Assembly (NCBI GenBank): GCA_937965785.1
Contig: CALCKT010000062.1
Coordinates: 62,001 to 126,000, forward strand
Direction of reading: 5' to 3'
DNA: 64,000 nt
Source: an uncultured Propionibacteriaceae bacterium
Lineage (GTDB): Bacteria; Actinomycetota; Actinomycetes; Propionibacteriales; Propionibacteriaceae
The position numbers and the translations under genes were made by a program. Below, in pieces: positions 51,428-59,228 of the stretch (positions within the stretch are counted from its first letter, which is position 1; each line of letters begins with the position of its first letter). Below the pieces are notes generated by a model that was not told where the DNA came from, did no database searches, and worked only from the letters and a program-made list of their open reading frames with translations.

Positions 51428-52061
51428 GCCGGTTTCCTTTCCACGATGTCTGCCTGAGATGGATCCCTTCGGCCGACAGGTGATCGTGAAGATCTTCAAG
51501 TTCCCCCGGGCGCGGGATTCCTGTCAACCACAGCTGCCCATCGGCGACGGCGAAATCCAGGCCGGGACGTTCGCATGGGGGACCCGGGTAGCGTTCCCCG
51601 GCCAGGGGGGTGTGTCGCAGCAGCACCTGGTTGCCGGAGCCACGCAGCCAGTGGTCCCCGGCCAGTTCCTGCACGAAGGGGCCCGCCACCACGATGTCCG
51701 CCAGCTCACCGAGCCAAGGATGCTCCCGGGCGGCTACATCCTCCTCGAGTCCCGTGAAGACAAGCAGGTCCCAGTCCTCCCTGCGGGCCTTCCCGAGGCA
51801 ACGCAGCATTGCCAGAAGCCCCGGGAGTTCGGGCTGCTCGGTGGGTTCGCCGCCGCTGACGGTCACGCCGTCGAGTTCCCCGGGCAGGGCCAACAACCAG
51901 GCGCCGATCTCCTCGACGGGCAGTTCCCGGTCCGCGCGGAACCCCCAGGTGTCGCGCGACATGCAGCCCGCGCATCTCAGCGTGCAGCCCTGCGTCCAGA
52001 TTCCGGCGCGGGTGCCGAAACCCAGGTTCCGCACCGGGTGGGCCAGGCGCGAGATCAACAC
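51285..52061 (-). CDS. Radical SAM protein, NrdG/QueE-like activase
   Basis: A 258-residue frame with the radical SAM cluster motif WTQGCTLRCAGC (C26, C30, C33), the SAM-binding VSGGEP (near 68-73) and a short activase-like core, as in anaerobic ribonucleotide reductase activases. No glycyl radical enzyme is nearby, so the target may be a peptide or another cluster protein. The core seems to end near residue 210; the last 48 codons overlap the FHA gene and look like shadow coding, suggesting loss of the original stop. It overlaps the ClpB-like gene's end by 7 bp, so it belongs to the operon. Confidence 0.8.
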   Translation of the reverse strand: MLISRLAHPVRNLGFGTRAGIWTQGCTLRCAGCMSRDTWGFRADRELPVEEIGAWLLALPGELDGVTVSGGEPTEQPELPGLLAMLRCLGKARREDWDLLVFTGLEEDVAAREHPWLGELADIVVAGPFVQELAGDHWLRGSGNQVLLRHTPLAGERYPGPPCERPGLDFAVADGQLWLTGIPRPGELEDLHDHLSAEGIHLRQTSWKGNRHGTDLPQLRGDLPGRQGPLPQRPHPDGHPRTEPGADDRTGTGGLGDS

Positions 52062-53959
52062 GTGGTCTCCAGCTGCCAGTGGCCGTCGTCTGCCTGGTTG
52101 ATGGCGGTGATCCGCAACTCGGTGATCCCGGCGGGCAGGCAGATCAAGTGGCGCCCCAGCGGATTGACGAACATGGTCTCCACCGCCGTTGAAACCCCGC
52201 GGCCCCCGAAATCCAGGCCGCGGTGGGCGTTCGTCTTCAGGACGGTCAGCACGTCATTGGAGACGACCAGGCGAACCCCGGTCTGTTCGGCGACGTTGCG
52301 GGTGACGTTGCCGAGGAACTTGTCCACCAGCTGGTCGCTGACCTCGTCGGAGATGTACTCGAAGACCACGATGTTGTTCTCGCCGATGCGGTTCAGGATC
52401 TCCGGCCTGCCCAGGTGGGTGGTGAAGTGCTGGCGGACGGAATCCACGATGCGGCGCTCGAAGTCGCGGTAGGGCAGCCGTGGTTCGCGCGGAACCAGGC
52501 ACTCCATCTGGTCGGTCGACGGATCCCGGCGATACACCCCCAGGTTTGACGTGAAGATGATCAGGGTTTCACCAAAGTGGACGGTGGAACCGGTGCCCGA
52601 GGTCAGGCGGCCGTCCTCCAGGATCTGCAGGAACTTGTCGAGGATCCGGGGATGGGCCTTCTCGATCTCGTCGAACAGGACGACGGTGAAGGGACGCTGC
52701 TGGATGGCGTTGGTGAGTTCACCGCCCGCGTCGGAACCGATGTAACCGGGCGGCGACCCGATGAGCCGCGCCTCGGAGGCCTCCGAGGAGAACTCGGACA
52801 TGTCGAAACGGATGAAGGTGTCGCCCTCGCCGAACACCAGCGCCGCCAGGGCCTTGGCCAGTTCGGTCTTGCCCACCCCCGTCGGGCCCGCGAAGAACAA
52901 CACCCCCTGCGGACGGGTTCCCGGGCGGCGCACCTGCGCCCCTGTCAGGCCGGTGGTGGATCGGATGAGGACGTCGAGGGCTTTGCGGATGGCGGCCTGC
53001 TGTCCCAGTACTTGGCGTTCCAGGGGCTCACGCACACCACTCGGGTCCGGGACCTCACCCGCCGCCCAGCGGATCTTTTCCCGCAGGCCGGGGGCGTGCC
53101 ACGGGTTGTCGGGGATGCCGACCCGGAACAGTCGCACCGCGTCCTCGATCCGGGTGAAGGGAATGTCCTGGTCCAGGGCCACTCGGGTGATCAGCGGGAT
53201 GGATCGCAGGCTCAGTCCGCCGGCGGCGTCGGCGAATCGTTGGAACACCTCCTGGCGCTGCGGCGGGGTGAGTTCCTGCAGGGCGGGCATCGGGGTGAGG
53301 ATCCGCCGGGCGAAATCCTCCAGCTGCGCGGCGGTGGCGTGGGGCACCGAGATGGTGCGAACCTCGGGTCGCCGGACGAACCAGGCGGGCAGGTCGTTGG
53401 GCTGGTCCAGCAGCCAGAACACGGTGGGGTACAGGAGCGCCCTGTGAGGGCCGTTCAACCGTTGCGGGGCCACCCGGGAGGCGTGCGCCTCGGCCATCAC
53501 CATCACCGAGTGGAGGTTGCCATCCTGGACGTTTCCACCCGGTGCCAGCCGGGCTGCCCCGGAGATCAGGAGCGCGCACGGGGGCTCCGGGGCGATCATC
53601 GCTGCCAGCACGGCACGGAGCTGCCCGGCTGCGGCGTCGATGTTCCCGTTCGGCGGTTGTACGGGAGCCGCGACGTTGAGACCCCGGGCGGTGGCCTCCT
53701 GCAGGGGGTGCAGGTCGCCGGAGAGGGGGCTCAGCCCGTCCACGGGATCGAAGGCCGCCACCGCGGGGAACCCTGCGGTGGTCAGGACGTGGCACAGTGC
53801 CTGCCGGGTTTCGAGATGCCCCAGGGGCAGCAGATGGAGGTCGGTGGTGTCCCCCGTCAACACGATGTGCGGGTAGGAGGGCAGGGCGACATCTACCTCG
53901 CGAAGCCAGGTGGGGAGGGATTCGGGTTGCTCTTCCCGCGGTGCTGCCGGGACGGTCAT
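52055..53959 (-). CDS. ClpB/ClpA-like AAA+ ATPase
   Basis: A 634-residue protein. The first 310 residues are a degenerate ATPase-like domain without Walker motifs. Residues about 330-600 form a complete Clp D2-type AAA+ module: Walker A FAGPTGVGKTELAKALA (about 356-372), DMSEFSSEASEARLIGSPPG (pore-loop region), Walker B VVLFDEIEKAHP (about 422-433), sensor IIFTSNLG. It probably unfolds or disassembles a protein target. It overlaps the upstream coiled-coil gene by 4 bp, the likely adaptor. The fold resembles T6SS ClpV but no T6SS genes are present. Confidence 0.85.
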   Translation of the reverse strand: MTVPAAPREEQPESLPTWLREVDVALPSYPHIVLTGDTTDLHLLPLGHLETRQALCHVLTTAGFPAVAAFDPVDGLSPLSGDLHPLQEATARGLNVAAPVQPPNGNIDAAAGQLRAVLAAMIAPEPPCALLISGAARLAPGGNVQDGNLHSVMVMAEAHASRVAPQRLNGPHRALLYPTVFWLLDQPNDLPAWFVRRPEVRTISVPHATAAQLEDFARRILTPMPALQELTPPQRQEVFQRFADAAGGLSLRSIPLITRVALDQDIPFTRIEDAVRLFRVGIPDNPWHAPGLREKIRWAAGEVPDPSGVREPLERQVLGQQAAIRKALDVLIRSTTGLTGAQVRRPGTRPQGVLFFAGPTGVGKTELAKALAALVFGEGDTFIRFDMSEFSSEASEARLIGSPPGYIGSDAGGELTNAIQQRPFTVVLFDEIEKAHPRILDKFLQILEDGRLTSGTGSTVHFGETLIIFTSNLGVYRRDPSTDQMECLVPREPRLPYRDFERRIVDSVRQHFTTHLGRPEILNRIGENNIVVFEYISDEVSDQLVDKFLGNVTRNVAEQTGVRLVVSNDVLTVLKTNAHRGLDFGGRGVSTAVETMFVNPLGRHLICLPAGITELRITAINQADDGHWQLETTC

Positions 53960-54978
53960 CGCCGCTGCTCCTGCTCGGTGGTGCGACGTTGCTCAGTGGT
54001 TTTGCGGGTGACCTGCTGGTGCGCGAGCGGCCGCAGTCCTGCGGGGAGATGGCTTACCCGGTTCTGGCGGATGCCGCGTTTCTCCAGCTCGGCGCGGAAC
54101 GCCGCCAGGGCGTCGCAGAGAGCCTTTTCCGCCTGGGTGTCGGCGGCGGTGTCCGCTGGGCCTGCGATGCGCAGGGCATCCAGTTCGATGCGGCCCGCGC
54201 GGGTCCGGGCCATCACCGCGTGCTGGGGGAACGCGGCGTGGGTCACGATGAGGGTGTCTTCTGCCCCTTCAGTCAGGAGCGAAGTGGGTTGGTAGCCGAT
54301 TGCTTGGAGGCTGGCGCGCACGGCGTCGGCGACGAAACCCTCCTCGGCGCGCCGGGCTGCCGTTTCGGCCTCGGATTCCAGCGCGGCGGTTCGCTGCTGT
54401 TCGGTCGCCCGTAGGGCCTCTTGGTGGCGGGCGTTGCGGCTGTCCACCTCGTCGCGGAGGAGCCGCAGCAGCATCCTGGAACGCTCCGGGGAGGCGGCCA
54501 GCGCCTCCGCCGCACATTCGGAGACGGCGGGGTCGGCGACGAGTTGGCGTTCGACGACATCACGGGCGAGGTCCGCGAGTTCGGTGAGCCGCGGTCCGGT
54601 TTCCCGTTCCGCATTCCCGGTGCTGGTCTTCTCGGCCAGGGCCGCGGCGATCTCCGGGGAGACCGTGAACCCGGAAATCGCTTCGGCCAGTTGGCGTCTG
54701 GCGACGTCCTGCTGCCGCCGGGCAAGTTCCTGCTCGATCCCGGAGCGGGCCTCGGAGATCAGGCGTTGAAGCTCCCCGCACTGGGCCTCGACCTCCTCCG
54801 ACGTGCCGGGGGCGGGACCGAACCCCGCGATGGCCGGAAGACCCAGGGAACGCAGCTCACCGGTGATGCCAGCCAGATCTGACAGCAGGCCGTCACGCCG
54901 GGCAATTGCCGCAGCCAGCAGGCGCCGCTCCCTGGCCTCTGCCGATTCGACCACATATTCGCTCCAACCAGAACTCAT
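53956..54978 (-). CDS. Coiled-coil protein, first gene of ClpB-FHA-PP2C operon
   Basis: A 340-residue helical protein: coiled coil about 15-45 and 70-110 (GELQRLISEARSGIEQELAR), a central charged stretch (EALRATEQQRTAALESEAET), a small alpha/beta domain (about 240-300, DTLIVTHAAFPQHAVMARTR) and a basic tail. ATG 54978 follows AGAAGGAGG. Its frame runs open far upstream (antisense to argG and the TIR gene), which is a composition artefact. No family is recognised. Confidence 0.7.
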   Translation of the reverse strand: MSSGWSEYVVESAEARERRLLAAAIARRDGLLSDLAGITGELRSLGLPAIAGFGPAPGTSEEVEAQCGELQRLISEARSGIEQELARRQQDVARRQLAEAISGFTVSPEIAAALAEKTSTGNAERETGPRLTELADLARDVVERQLVADPAVSECAAEALAASPERSRMLLRLLRDEVDSRNARHQEALRATEQQRTAALESEAETAARRAEEGFVADAVRASLQAIGYQPTSLLTEGAEDTLIVTHAAFPQHAVMARTRAGRIELDALRIAGPADTAADTQAEKALCDALAAFRAELEKRGIRQNRVSHLPAGLRPLAHQQVTRKTTEQRRTTEQEQRR

Positions 54979-55011
54979 CCCAGCCTCCTTCTCGTGGGCT
55001 CCAAGAAATAC

Positions 55012-55019
55012 TGACGGAC
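55012..55019 (-). promoter_or_regulatory. GTCCGTCA element before ClpB-FHA-PP2C operon
   Basis: Reads CCTGTCCGTCAGTATTTC on the minus strand, 33 nt upstream of ATG 54978. It forms a divergent pair with the plus-strand copy at 55054, 34 bp apart. Confidence 0.55.
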
Positions 55020-55053
55020 AGGACCAACCCGGGAAACACACGGGACGGGTTTC

Positions 55054-55061
55054 GTCCGTCA
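55054..55061 (+). promoter_or_regulatory. GTCCGTCA element before argG
   Basis: Reads GGTTTCGTCCGTCAAGAAG, 121 nt upstream of ATG 55183, with GGGAAAC 16 nt upstream as a possible -35 box. The leader is longer than for the other sites. Confidence 0.45.
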
Positions 55062-55182
55062 AGAAGTTGCGACCGACGAAATCAGGTCTTCGCCGGCCGT
55101 GGGTTTCATTCGCCGTTATGAGACCAGGGGGGAGAGCACGGCCCCTTGAACACCTCCGTGCGCTGTTTTTCGAGGAGGAAAC

Positions 55183-56550
55183 ATGTCCAAGGTCCTGACT
55201 TCGCTTCCAGTGGGGGAACGGGTCGGACTCGCGTTTTCCGGGGGGCTCGACACCTCCGTCGCGGTCGCCTGGATACGTGAGAAGGGTGCCATGCCGTGCA
55301 CCTACACCGCCGACATCGGGCAGTACGACGAAACCGACATAGCCTCGGTTCCGGGACGTGCCCTGCAGTACGGGGCGGAGCTGTCGCGGCTGGTCGACTG
55401 CCGGGAGTCGCTGGTGGAGCAGGGGTTGCAGGCCCTCCAGTGCGGTGCCTTCCACATCAGGACTGGTGGCAGGCCCTACTTCAACACCACCCCCATCGGC
55501 CGGGCCGTCGCCGGTACGATGTTGGTTCGGGCCATGGCCGCCGACGACGTTTCGGTGTGGGGCGACGGCTCCACCTACAAGGGCAACGACATCGAACGTT
55601 TCTATCGCTACGGGGTGCTCGCGAACCCTGAGTTGCGGATCTACAAGCCGTGGCTCGACGAGGCCTTCGTCGACGAGCTGGGCGGTCGCCAGCAGATGAG
55701 CGAGTGGCTGACCGAACGCGGCCTTCCGTACCGCGACTCCGCGGAGAAGGCCTACTCCACCGACGCCAACATCTGGGGAGCCACCCACGAGGCCAAGATC
55801 CTGGAGGAGCTCGGGGTCTCCATGGAGACGGTGGAACCGATCATGGGAGTCAGGTTCTGGGATCCGGAGGTGGCCATCGAACCCGAGACCGTCACGATCG
55901 GGTTCGAGCGGGGATATCCCGTCTCCATCAACGGTGAGAGATTCGAGGACCGGGTGCGGCTGGTGCTCAAGGCCAACGAGATCGGCGGCCGCCATGGCCT
56001 GGGCATGAGCGACCAGATCGAGAACCGCATCATCGAGGCCAAGTCGCGGGGTATCTACGAGGCCCCGGGCATGGCTTTGCTCTTCGTCGCCTACGAACGT
56101 CTGCTCTCCGCGATCCACAACGAGGACACGCTGTCCAACTACCAGATCGAAGGGATCCGCCTCGGACGTCTCCTCTACGAGGGTCGCTGGTTCGATCCGC
56201 AGGCCATGATGATTCGTGAATCCTTGCTGCGCTGGGTGGCCTCCGTCGTCACCGGCGAGGTGACCCTCGGGTTGCGTCGCGGCGACGACTACACCATCCT
56301 CGACACCACCGGTCCTGGTTTCAGCTACCAGCCGGAGCGGCTGTCCATGGAGCGGGTCGAGGACGCCGCCTTCGGGCCGCTCGACCGCATCGGGCAGCTG
56401 ACGATGCGCAACTTGGACATCGCGGACACCCGCGCCAAGCTCGAACGCTACATCAACCAGGGGCAGCTGACCGGCGGGGAGGCCGAGAAGCTCGTGGCGC
56501 AACTCGAAATCGGCGCCGGCGACGGTGACCTCGTCGGGGCGGAGGGCTGA
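55183..56550 (+). CDS. argG: Argininosuccinate synthase, class II (E. coli type)
   Basis: A 455-residue enzyme joining citrulline and aspartate with ATP to make argininosuccinate. The ATP-binding PP-loop motif is LAFSGGLDTSVAV (about 15-27), and WGDGSTYKGNDIERFYRYG and GGRHGLGMSDQIENRIIEAK are nearly as in the E. coli-type (about 447 residues) enzymes. Actinobacteria usually carry the shorter class I enzyme (about 400 residues), so this copy may be acquired. It has a GAGGAGGAAAC site and is followed 3 bp later by the TIR-like gene. No other arginine genes are near. Confidence 0.95.
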   Translation: MSKVLTSLPVGERVGLAFSGGLDTSVAVAWIREKGAMPCTYTADIGQYDETDIASVPGRALQYGAELSRLVDCRESLVEQGLQALQCGAFHIRTGGRPYFNTTPIGRAVAGTMLVRAMAADDVSVWGDGSTYKGNDIERFYRYGVLANPELRIYKPWLDEAFVDELGGRQQMSEWLTERGLPYRDSAEKAYSTDANIWGATHEAKILEELGVSMETVEPIMGVRFWDPEVAIEPETVTIGFERGYPVSINGERFEDRVRLVLKANEIGGRHGLGMSDQIENRIIEAKSRGIYEAPGMALLFVAYERLLSAIHNEDTLSNYQIEGIRLGRLLYEGRWFDPQAMMIRESLLRWVASVVTGEVTLGLRRGDDYTILDTTGPGFSYQPERLSMERVEDAAFGPLDRIGQLTMRNLDIADTRAKLERYINQGQLTGGEAEKLVAQLEIGAGDGDLVGAEG

Positions 56551-56553
56551 ACG

Positions 56554-57858
56554 GTGGCCAAGGACGTACTGGAGAAGGTGTTCATCGCCTGGGGCGGGAG
56601 CCAGCGCCTGGCTGCGCTGGTGGGGCAGAAGATCTCGGCATTGGGATTCGACCCGATCGTGGGTGGCGGCAGCCCCACGGAACTGTTCATCGGCACCCAG
56701 GTCTTCTCGCAGATCCGGTCCTGCACGCGGGCGGTCATTCTCGTCAATGGGGAGGGAATGGAGGCCAGCCCCGGGTTCGGGTTGAACGACAACCTGATGT
56801 TCGAGTGGGGCTACATCACCGGCACCTACAGCCCCAACAAGCTGCACGTCTTCCTCATCGACACCTCCGTCAAGGACCTGCCCAGCGACCTGGGCGGTTC
56901 CTGGGCGACGGAGGTGAGTACCGCGGAACTGGACGTGGAGGAGATCGCCGACGTGATCGTCGCTGCTTTCCAGAAGGACGCGACCCGGCACGTCGAACTC
57001 GACAAGCTGAAGATCATGCACATGTGGGAGGACATCAAACGCTACCTTGACACGCACGACACCAGCCCCCAGTGCTCCGACATCGAACTGGCCCAGTACC
57101 TGATCCACACCGCCGAGGTGTGCGACTACTACATGGAGGAGGAGTACGCCGAGGCGCTGCTGAACAAGGCCCACCCGACCTCCAGCATCCTCAGTTTCGC
57201 GATCCTGCTGCTCAAGGCCAACATCCGGCTCGCCTTGGAGACGAACGGCTTGGCCACGTCGCTGCCCTTCGACTCGTTCACCGAGCTCCGGGCCGTTTTC
57301 GAGACCAAGTTCGACTTCTCCTACCAGGACGAGGAATTCGACCTCTGGATGCGGTATTTCACGACCCGGAGGCTGAGTCTGCTCTACCGCTTGGTCTCCC
57401 TGAACGACGACTTCGCCGAGGACGAACGCAAGGCCCTGCTGGAGTCGGCCCTGTCCTTCCTGAAGGAAGCGGGCGCCATCCTCGATGAGATCAGCTCCAG
57501 GATTTCCTCCGACAGCGCCTACGTGAACCTCTACCGGGGTTACGTGGAGCGCGACAAGTTCCGGGTCTTCGTGGCCTTCGGAATGCAGGAGGAGGCCTCG
57601 ACGAGCAACGCCGCGGCTCTGGTGGCGAAGGAAACCTTCTACCTGACCTACAAGGAGAAGTACCCGCACGACACCTACATGATCCGGCAGCTCGCGCAGG
57701 AGTATTACCGGAGCCTCGCGGAACGGATGGAGTTCATCACCGACGTGACGGAGAAACTGGTCATCAGGAAGACGCTCAAGTCTTTCCTGTCGAAACTCGA
57801 CAAGGACTCGGGACGCCAGCACGCGGTGTTGCAGGAGCTGCGCAAGATGCTGGGCTGA
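56554..57858 (+). CDS. TIR-like nucleotide-binding domain protein (PF10137 type)
   Basis: A 434-residue protein. Residues 1-120 match the TIR-like predicted nucleotide-binding domain: KVFIAWGGSQRLA start, GSPTELFIGTQVFSQI and LNDNLMFEWGYITG, where E84 is the probable catalytic glutamate of NAD-cleaving TIR enzymes. The remaining 310 residues are helical (LDTHDTSPQCSDIELAQYLI ... LSFLKEAGAILDEISSR), perhaps a sensor or oligomerisation part. GTG 56554 starts 3 bp after argG. Proteins of this class are effectors in antiphage systems, so this is the best effector candidate in the cluster. Confidence 0.82.
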   Translation: MAKDVLEKVFIAWGGSQRLAALVGQKISALGFDPIVGGGSPTELFIGTQVFSQIRSCTRAVILVNGEGMEASPGFGLNDNLMFEWGYITGTYSPNKLHVFLIDTSVKDLPSDLGGSWATEVSTAELDVEEIADVIVAAFQKDATRHVELDKLKIMHMWEDIKRYLDTHDTSPQCSDIELAQYLIHTAEVCDYYMEEEYAEALLNKAHPTSSILSFAILLLKANIRLALETNGLATSLPFDSFTELRAVFETKFDFSYQDEEFDLWMRYFTTRRLSLLYRLVSLNDDFAEDERKALLESALSFLKEAGAILDEISSRISSDSAYVNLYRGYVERDKFRVFVAFGMQEEASTSNAAALVAKETFYLTYKEKYPHDTYMIRQLAQEYYRSLAERMEFITDVTEKLVIRKTLKSFLSKLDKDSGRQHAVLQELRKMLG

Positions 57859-57902
57859 TCGCGCCGACAGATCCGTATGTCAACCGAGGAAAGGAGAACA
57901 TC

Positions 57903-58025
57903 ATGGCATGTGCCTGCCAGGACAAGGTCAACAACACCTACGGAAGGTGCCGCGCCTGCAACGAGGCCATCGCGCACAACATCCCCGTGAGTCGCCACAG
58001 CTGCCAGTGGGGTACGTGCACTTGA
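57903..58025 (+). CDS. 40-residue Cys-rich peptide
   Basis: ATG 57903 follows an excellent ribosome site (AAAGGAGAACATC). The 40 residues begin MACACQDKVNNTYGRCRACN and end HSCQWGTCT, with six Cys and two His (C3, C5, C16, C19, H25, H32, C34, C39). It may bind zinc, or be a modified-peptide precursor. It lies 44 bp after the TIR-like gene, and the strong hairpin at 58031 begins 5 bp after its stop, which fits a third gene in the argG operon. Confidence 0.6.
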   Translation: MACACQDKVNNTYGRCRACNEAIAHNIPVSRHSCQWGTCT

Positions 58026-58030
58026 ACGAG

Positions 58031-58061
58031 GGGGTTCGGCCGGGCCGTCCGGCCGAACCCC
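58031..58061. terminator. Intrinsic hairpin ending the argG-TIR-peptide operon
   Basis: Perfect 13-bp stem GGGGTTCGGCCGG / CCGGCCGAACCCC with loop GCCGT. The T-tract is weak, but the location directly after the small gene is right. Confidence 0.65.
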
Positions 58062-58157
58062 GCCCGGGGCCGCCTGCGCCTGTGATCGGGGAGCCAGATC
58101 CCACTCCGGAGGCCGAGCGTGTCAGGATTGACCGACGAGGGGCGGGAGGGAGACGTC

Positions 58158-58394
58158 ATGGGTCGCATGATTGACGTGGTGGCCGAGTGGCCCGAACTGT
58201 TCGAAGGTTTGAGCCCGCAGCGGATACAGGGACTGCGTGCTGCGTGTGCATCAAGTCAGCTTGAGGGGGATGTGCCTACCCGTGAGGGTGTCGCCGATCT
58301 TGTGGCACGTACACGTGGGGAGATCACTCATGAGGAGTTCATTGCCCGGGCGATCGCTCGCGCCGAGGCGCGGGTCGGGCGGCCCGCGCGATGA
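58158..58394 (+). CDS. VbhA-like antitoxin
   Basis: A 78-residue helical protein whose C-terminal half matches VbhA-type Fic inhibitors: helix SPQRIQGLRAACASSQLEG (with the S-x-x-x-E/G inhibitory pattern, S-S-Q-L-E-G) and a closing ITHEEFIARAIARAEAR. In VbhA the inhibitory glutamate blocks productive ATP binding by the Fic toxin. ATG 58158 follows GGGAGG by 8 nt; GTG 58119 lies before that site. It overlaps the Fic gene by 4 bp. Confidence 0.8.
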   Translation: MGRMIDVVAEWPELFEGLSPQRIQGLRAACASSQLEGDVPTREGVADLVARTRGEITHEEFIARAIARAEARVGRPAR

Positions 58395-59053
58395 CCCCAA
58401 GGTTCTGGAACTGGGAGGATTATTTCGATCCGGAGACCTATGACCCGGATGCGGAGTCGGGAACGTTGCGGAACCTGCTGGGCATCAGAGACCCGGAGGT
58501 TCTGCGTCAAGTCGAGTACGACATCGTTAAGTTGCGTGAACGAGAATTGTGCGAAGGAGAAACGGAGGTTCCGCGGACCTGTGGTGCGGATCACCTTCGC
58601 TCGATCCACGGGTATCTGTTCCAGGATGTCTACGAATGGGCCGGGCAGTTTCGTACCGTCAACATCTGCAAGGGCTGGAGCCGGTTTGCGGACTGCGGCG
58701 ACGGGGGGATTGAGAACTACTTGGGTAGTGCGCAGTACGCGTCAACCGAACTCCGGTGGGGTGAGCTTGACCGGGAACGATTCGGGGCTGCAGCCGCCTT
58801 GGTTTTCGCCTACTTGAACCATGCCCACCCGTTCCGGGATGGTAACGGCCGTGCAACCAGGGTCTTCATGCAGCACGTTGCCGAGCGGTCCCGGTTCGAC
58901 CTCGACTTCACCCGCGTCGATCCGGGACTGTGGAACTACGCATCGTCGCTGAGCGCCCCACAGATTGGGGGCGGGGAGCCAGATCCCGACCCCCTGATCG
59001 GCGTGTTCCAAGAGTGTGCGGTGGAGCGATCCAAGCCGCTCTGGTGGTCGTAG
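58391..59053 (+). CDS. Fic family adenylyltransferase toxin (VbhT-like)
   Basis: A 220-residue Fic protein that transfers AMP (or a related group) to target proteins. The complete active-site motif HPFRDGNGRATR is near residues 150-161, preceded by YLNHA; VYEWAGQFRTVNI forms the flap region. Catalytic His, Asp and the GNGR anion hole are all present, so the enzyme looks active and depends on the VbhA-like inhibitor encoded just upstream. Class I arrangement (separate antitoxin). Confidence 0.9.
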   Translation: MTPRFWNWEDYFDPETYDPDAESGTLRNLLGIRDPEVLRQVEYDIVKLRERELCEGETEVPRTCGADHLRSIHGYLFQDVYEWAGQFRTVNICKGWSRFADCGDGGIENYLGSAQYASTELRWGELDRERFGAAAALVFAYLNHAHPFRDGNGRATRVFMQHVAERSRFDLDFTRVDPGLWNYASSLSAPQIGGGEPDPDPLIGVFQECAVERSKPLWWS

Positions 59054-59079
59054 CACTCCTCGGCTGCGTGGTGTTTCAC

Positions 59080-59151
59080 GGTTTTGCAGCACTCAATCCT
59101 GAAAAACGCCTCCGGAGGGGTGAAAGCCGGGTTGAGTGCTGCGCAACCGGG
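59080..59151. repeat. Palindromic repeat family C, copy 2
   Basis: Arms GGTTTTGCAGCACTCAATCC and CCGGGTTGAGTGCTGCGCAACC flank a small inner hairpin (CGCCTCCGGAGG). It is in inverse orientation to copy 1 at 47340-47410. Confidence 0.75.
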
Positions 59152-59200
59152 TGATCGCCAAGAAGACCTCCCGTTCGTGGGGTTCCGCGGACCTGGTTTC

Positions 59201-59208
59201 GTCCGTCA
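59201..59208 (+). promoter_or_regulatory. GTCCGTCA element before FtsK/WXG operon
   Basis: Reads GGTTTCGTCCGTCAGGTACC, 20 nt upstream of ATG 59229, with the GGTGGAGG ribosome site in between. Confidence 0.5.
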
Positions 59209-59228
59209 GGTACCGGTGGAGGTTGGTC

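Noticed and set aside
53956..57822. A 1288-codon minus-strand open frame across argG and the TIR-like gene
   Set aside because: Only its first-gene part (53956-54978) is real. The rest is antisense to two well-supported genes, has low-complexity Val/Gly/Leu/Asp composition and no ribosome site at its start.
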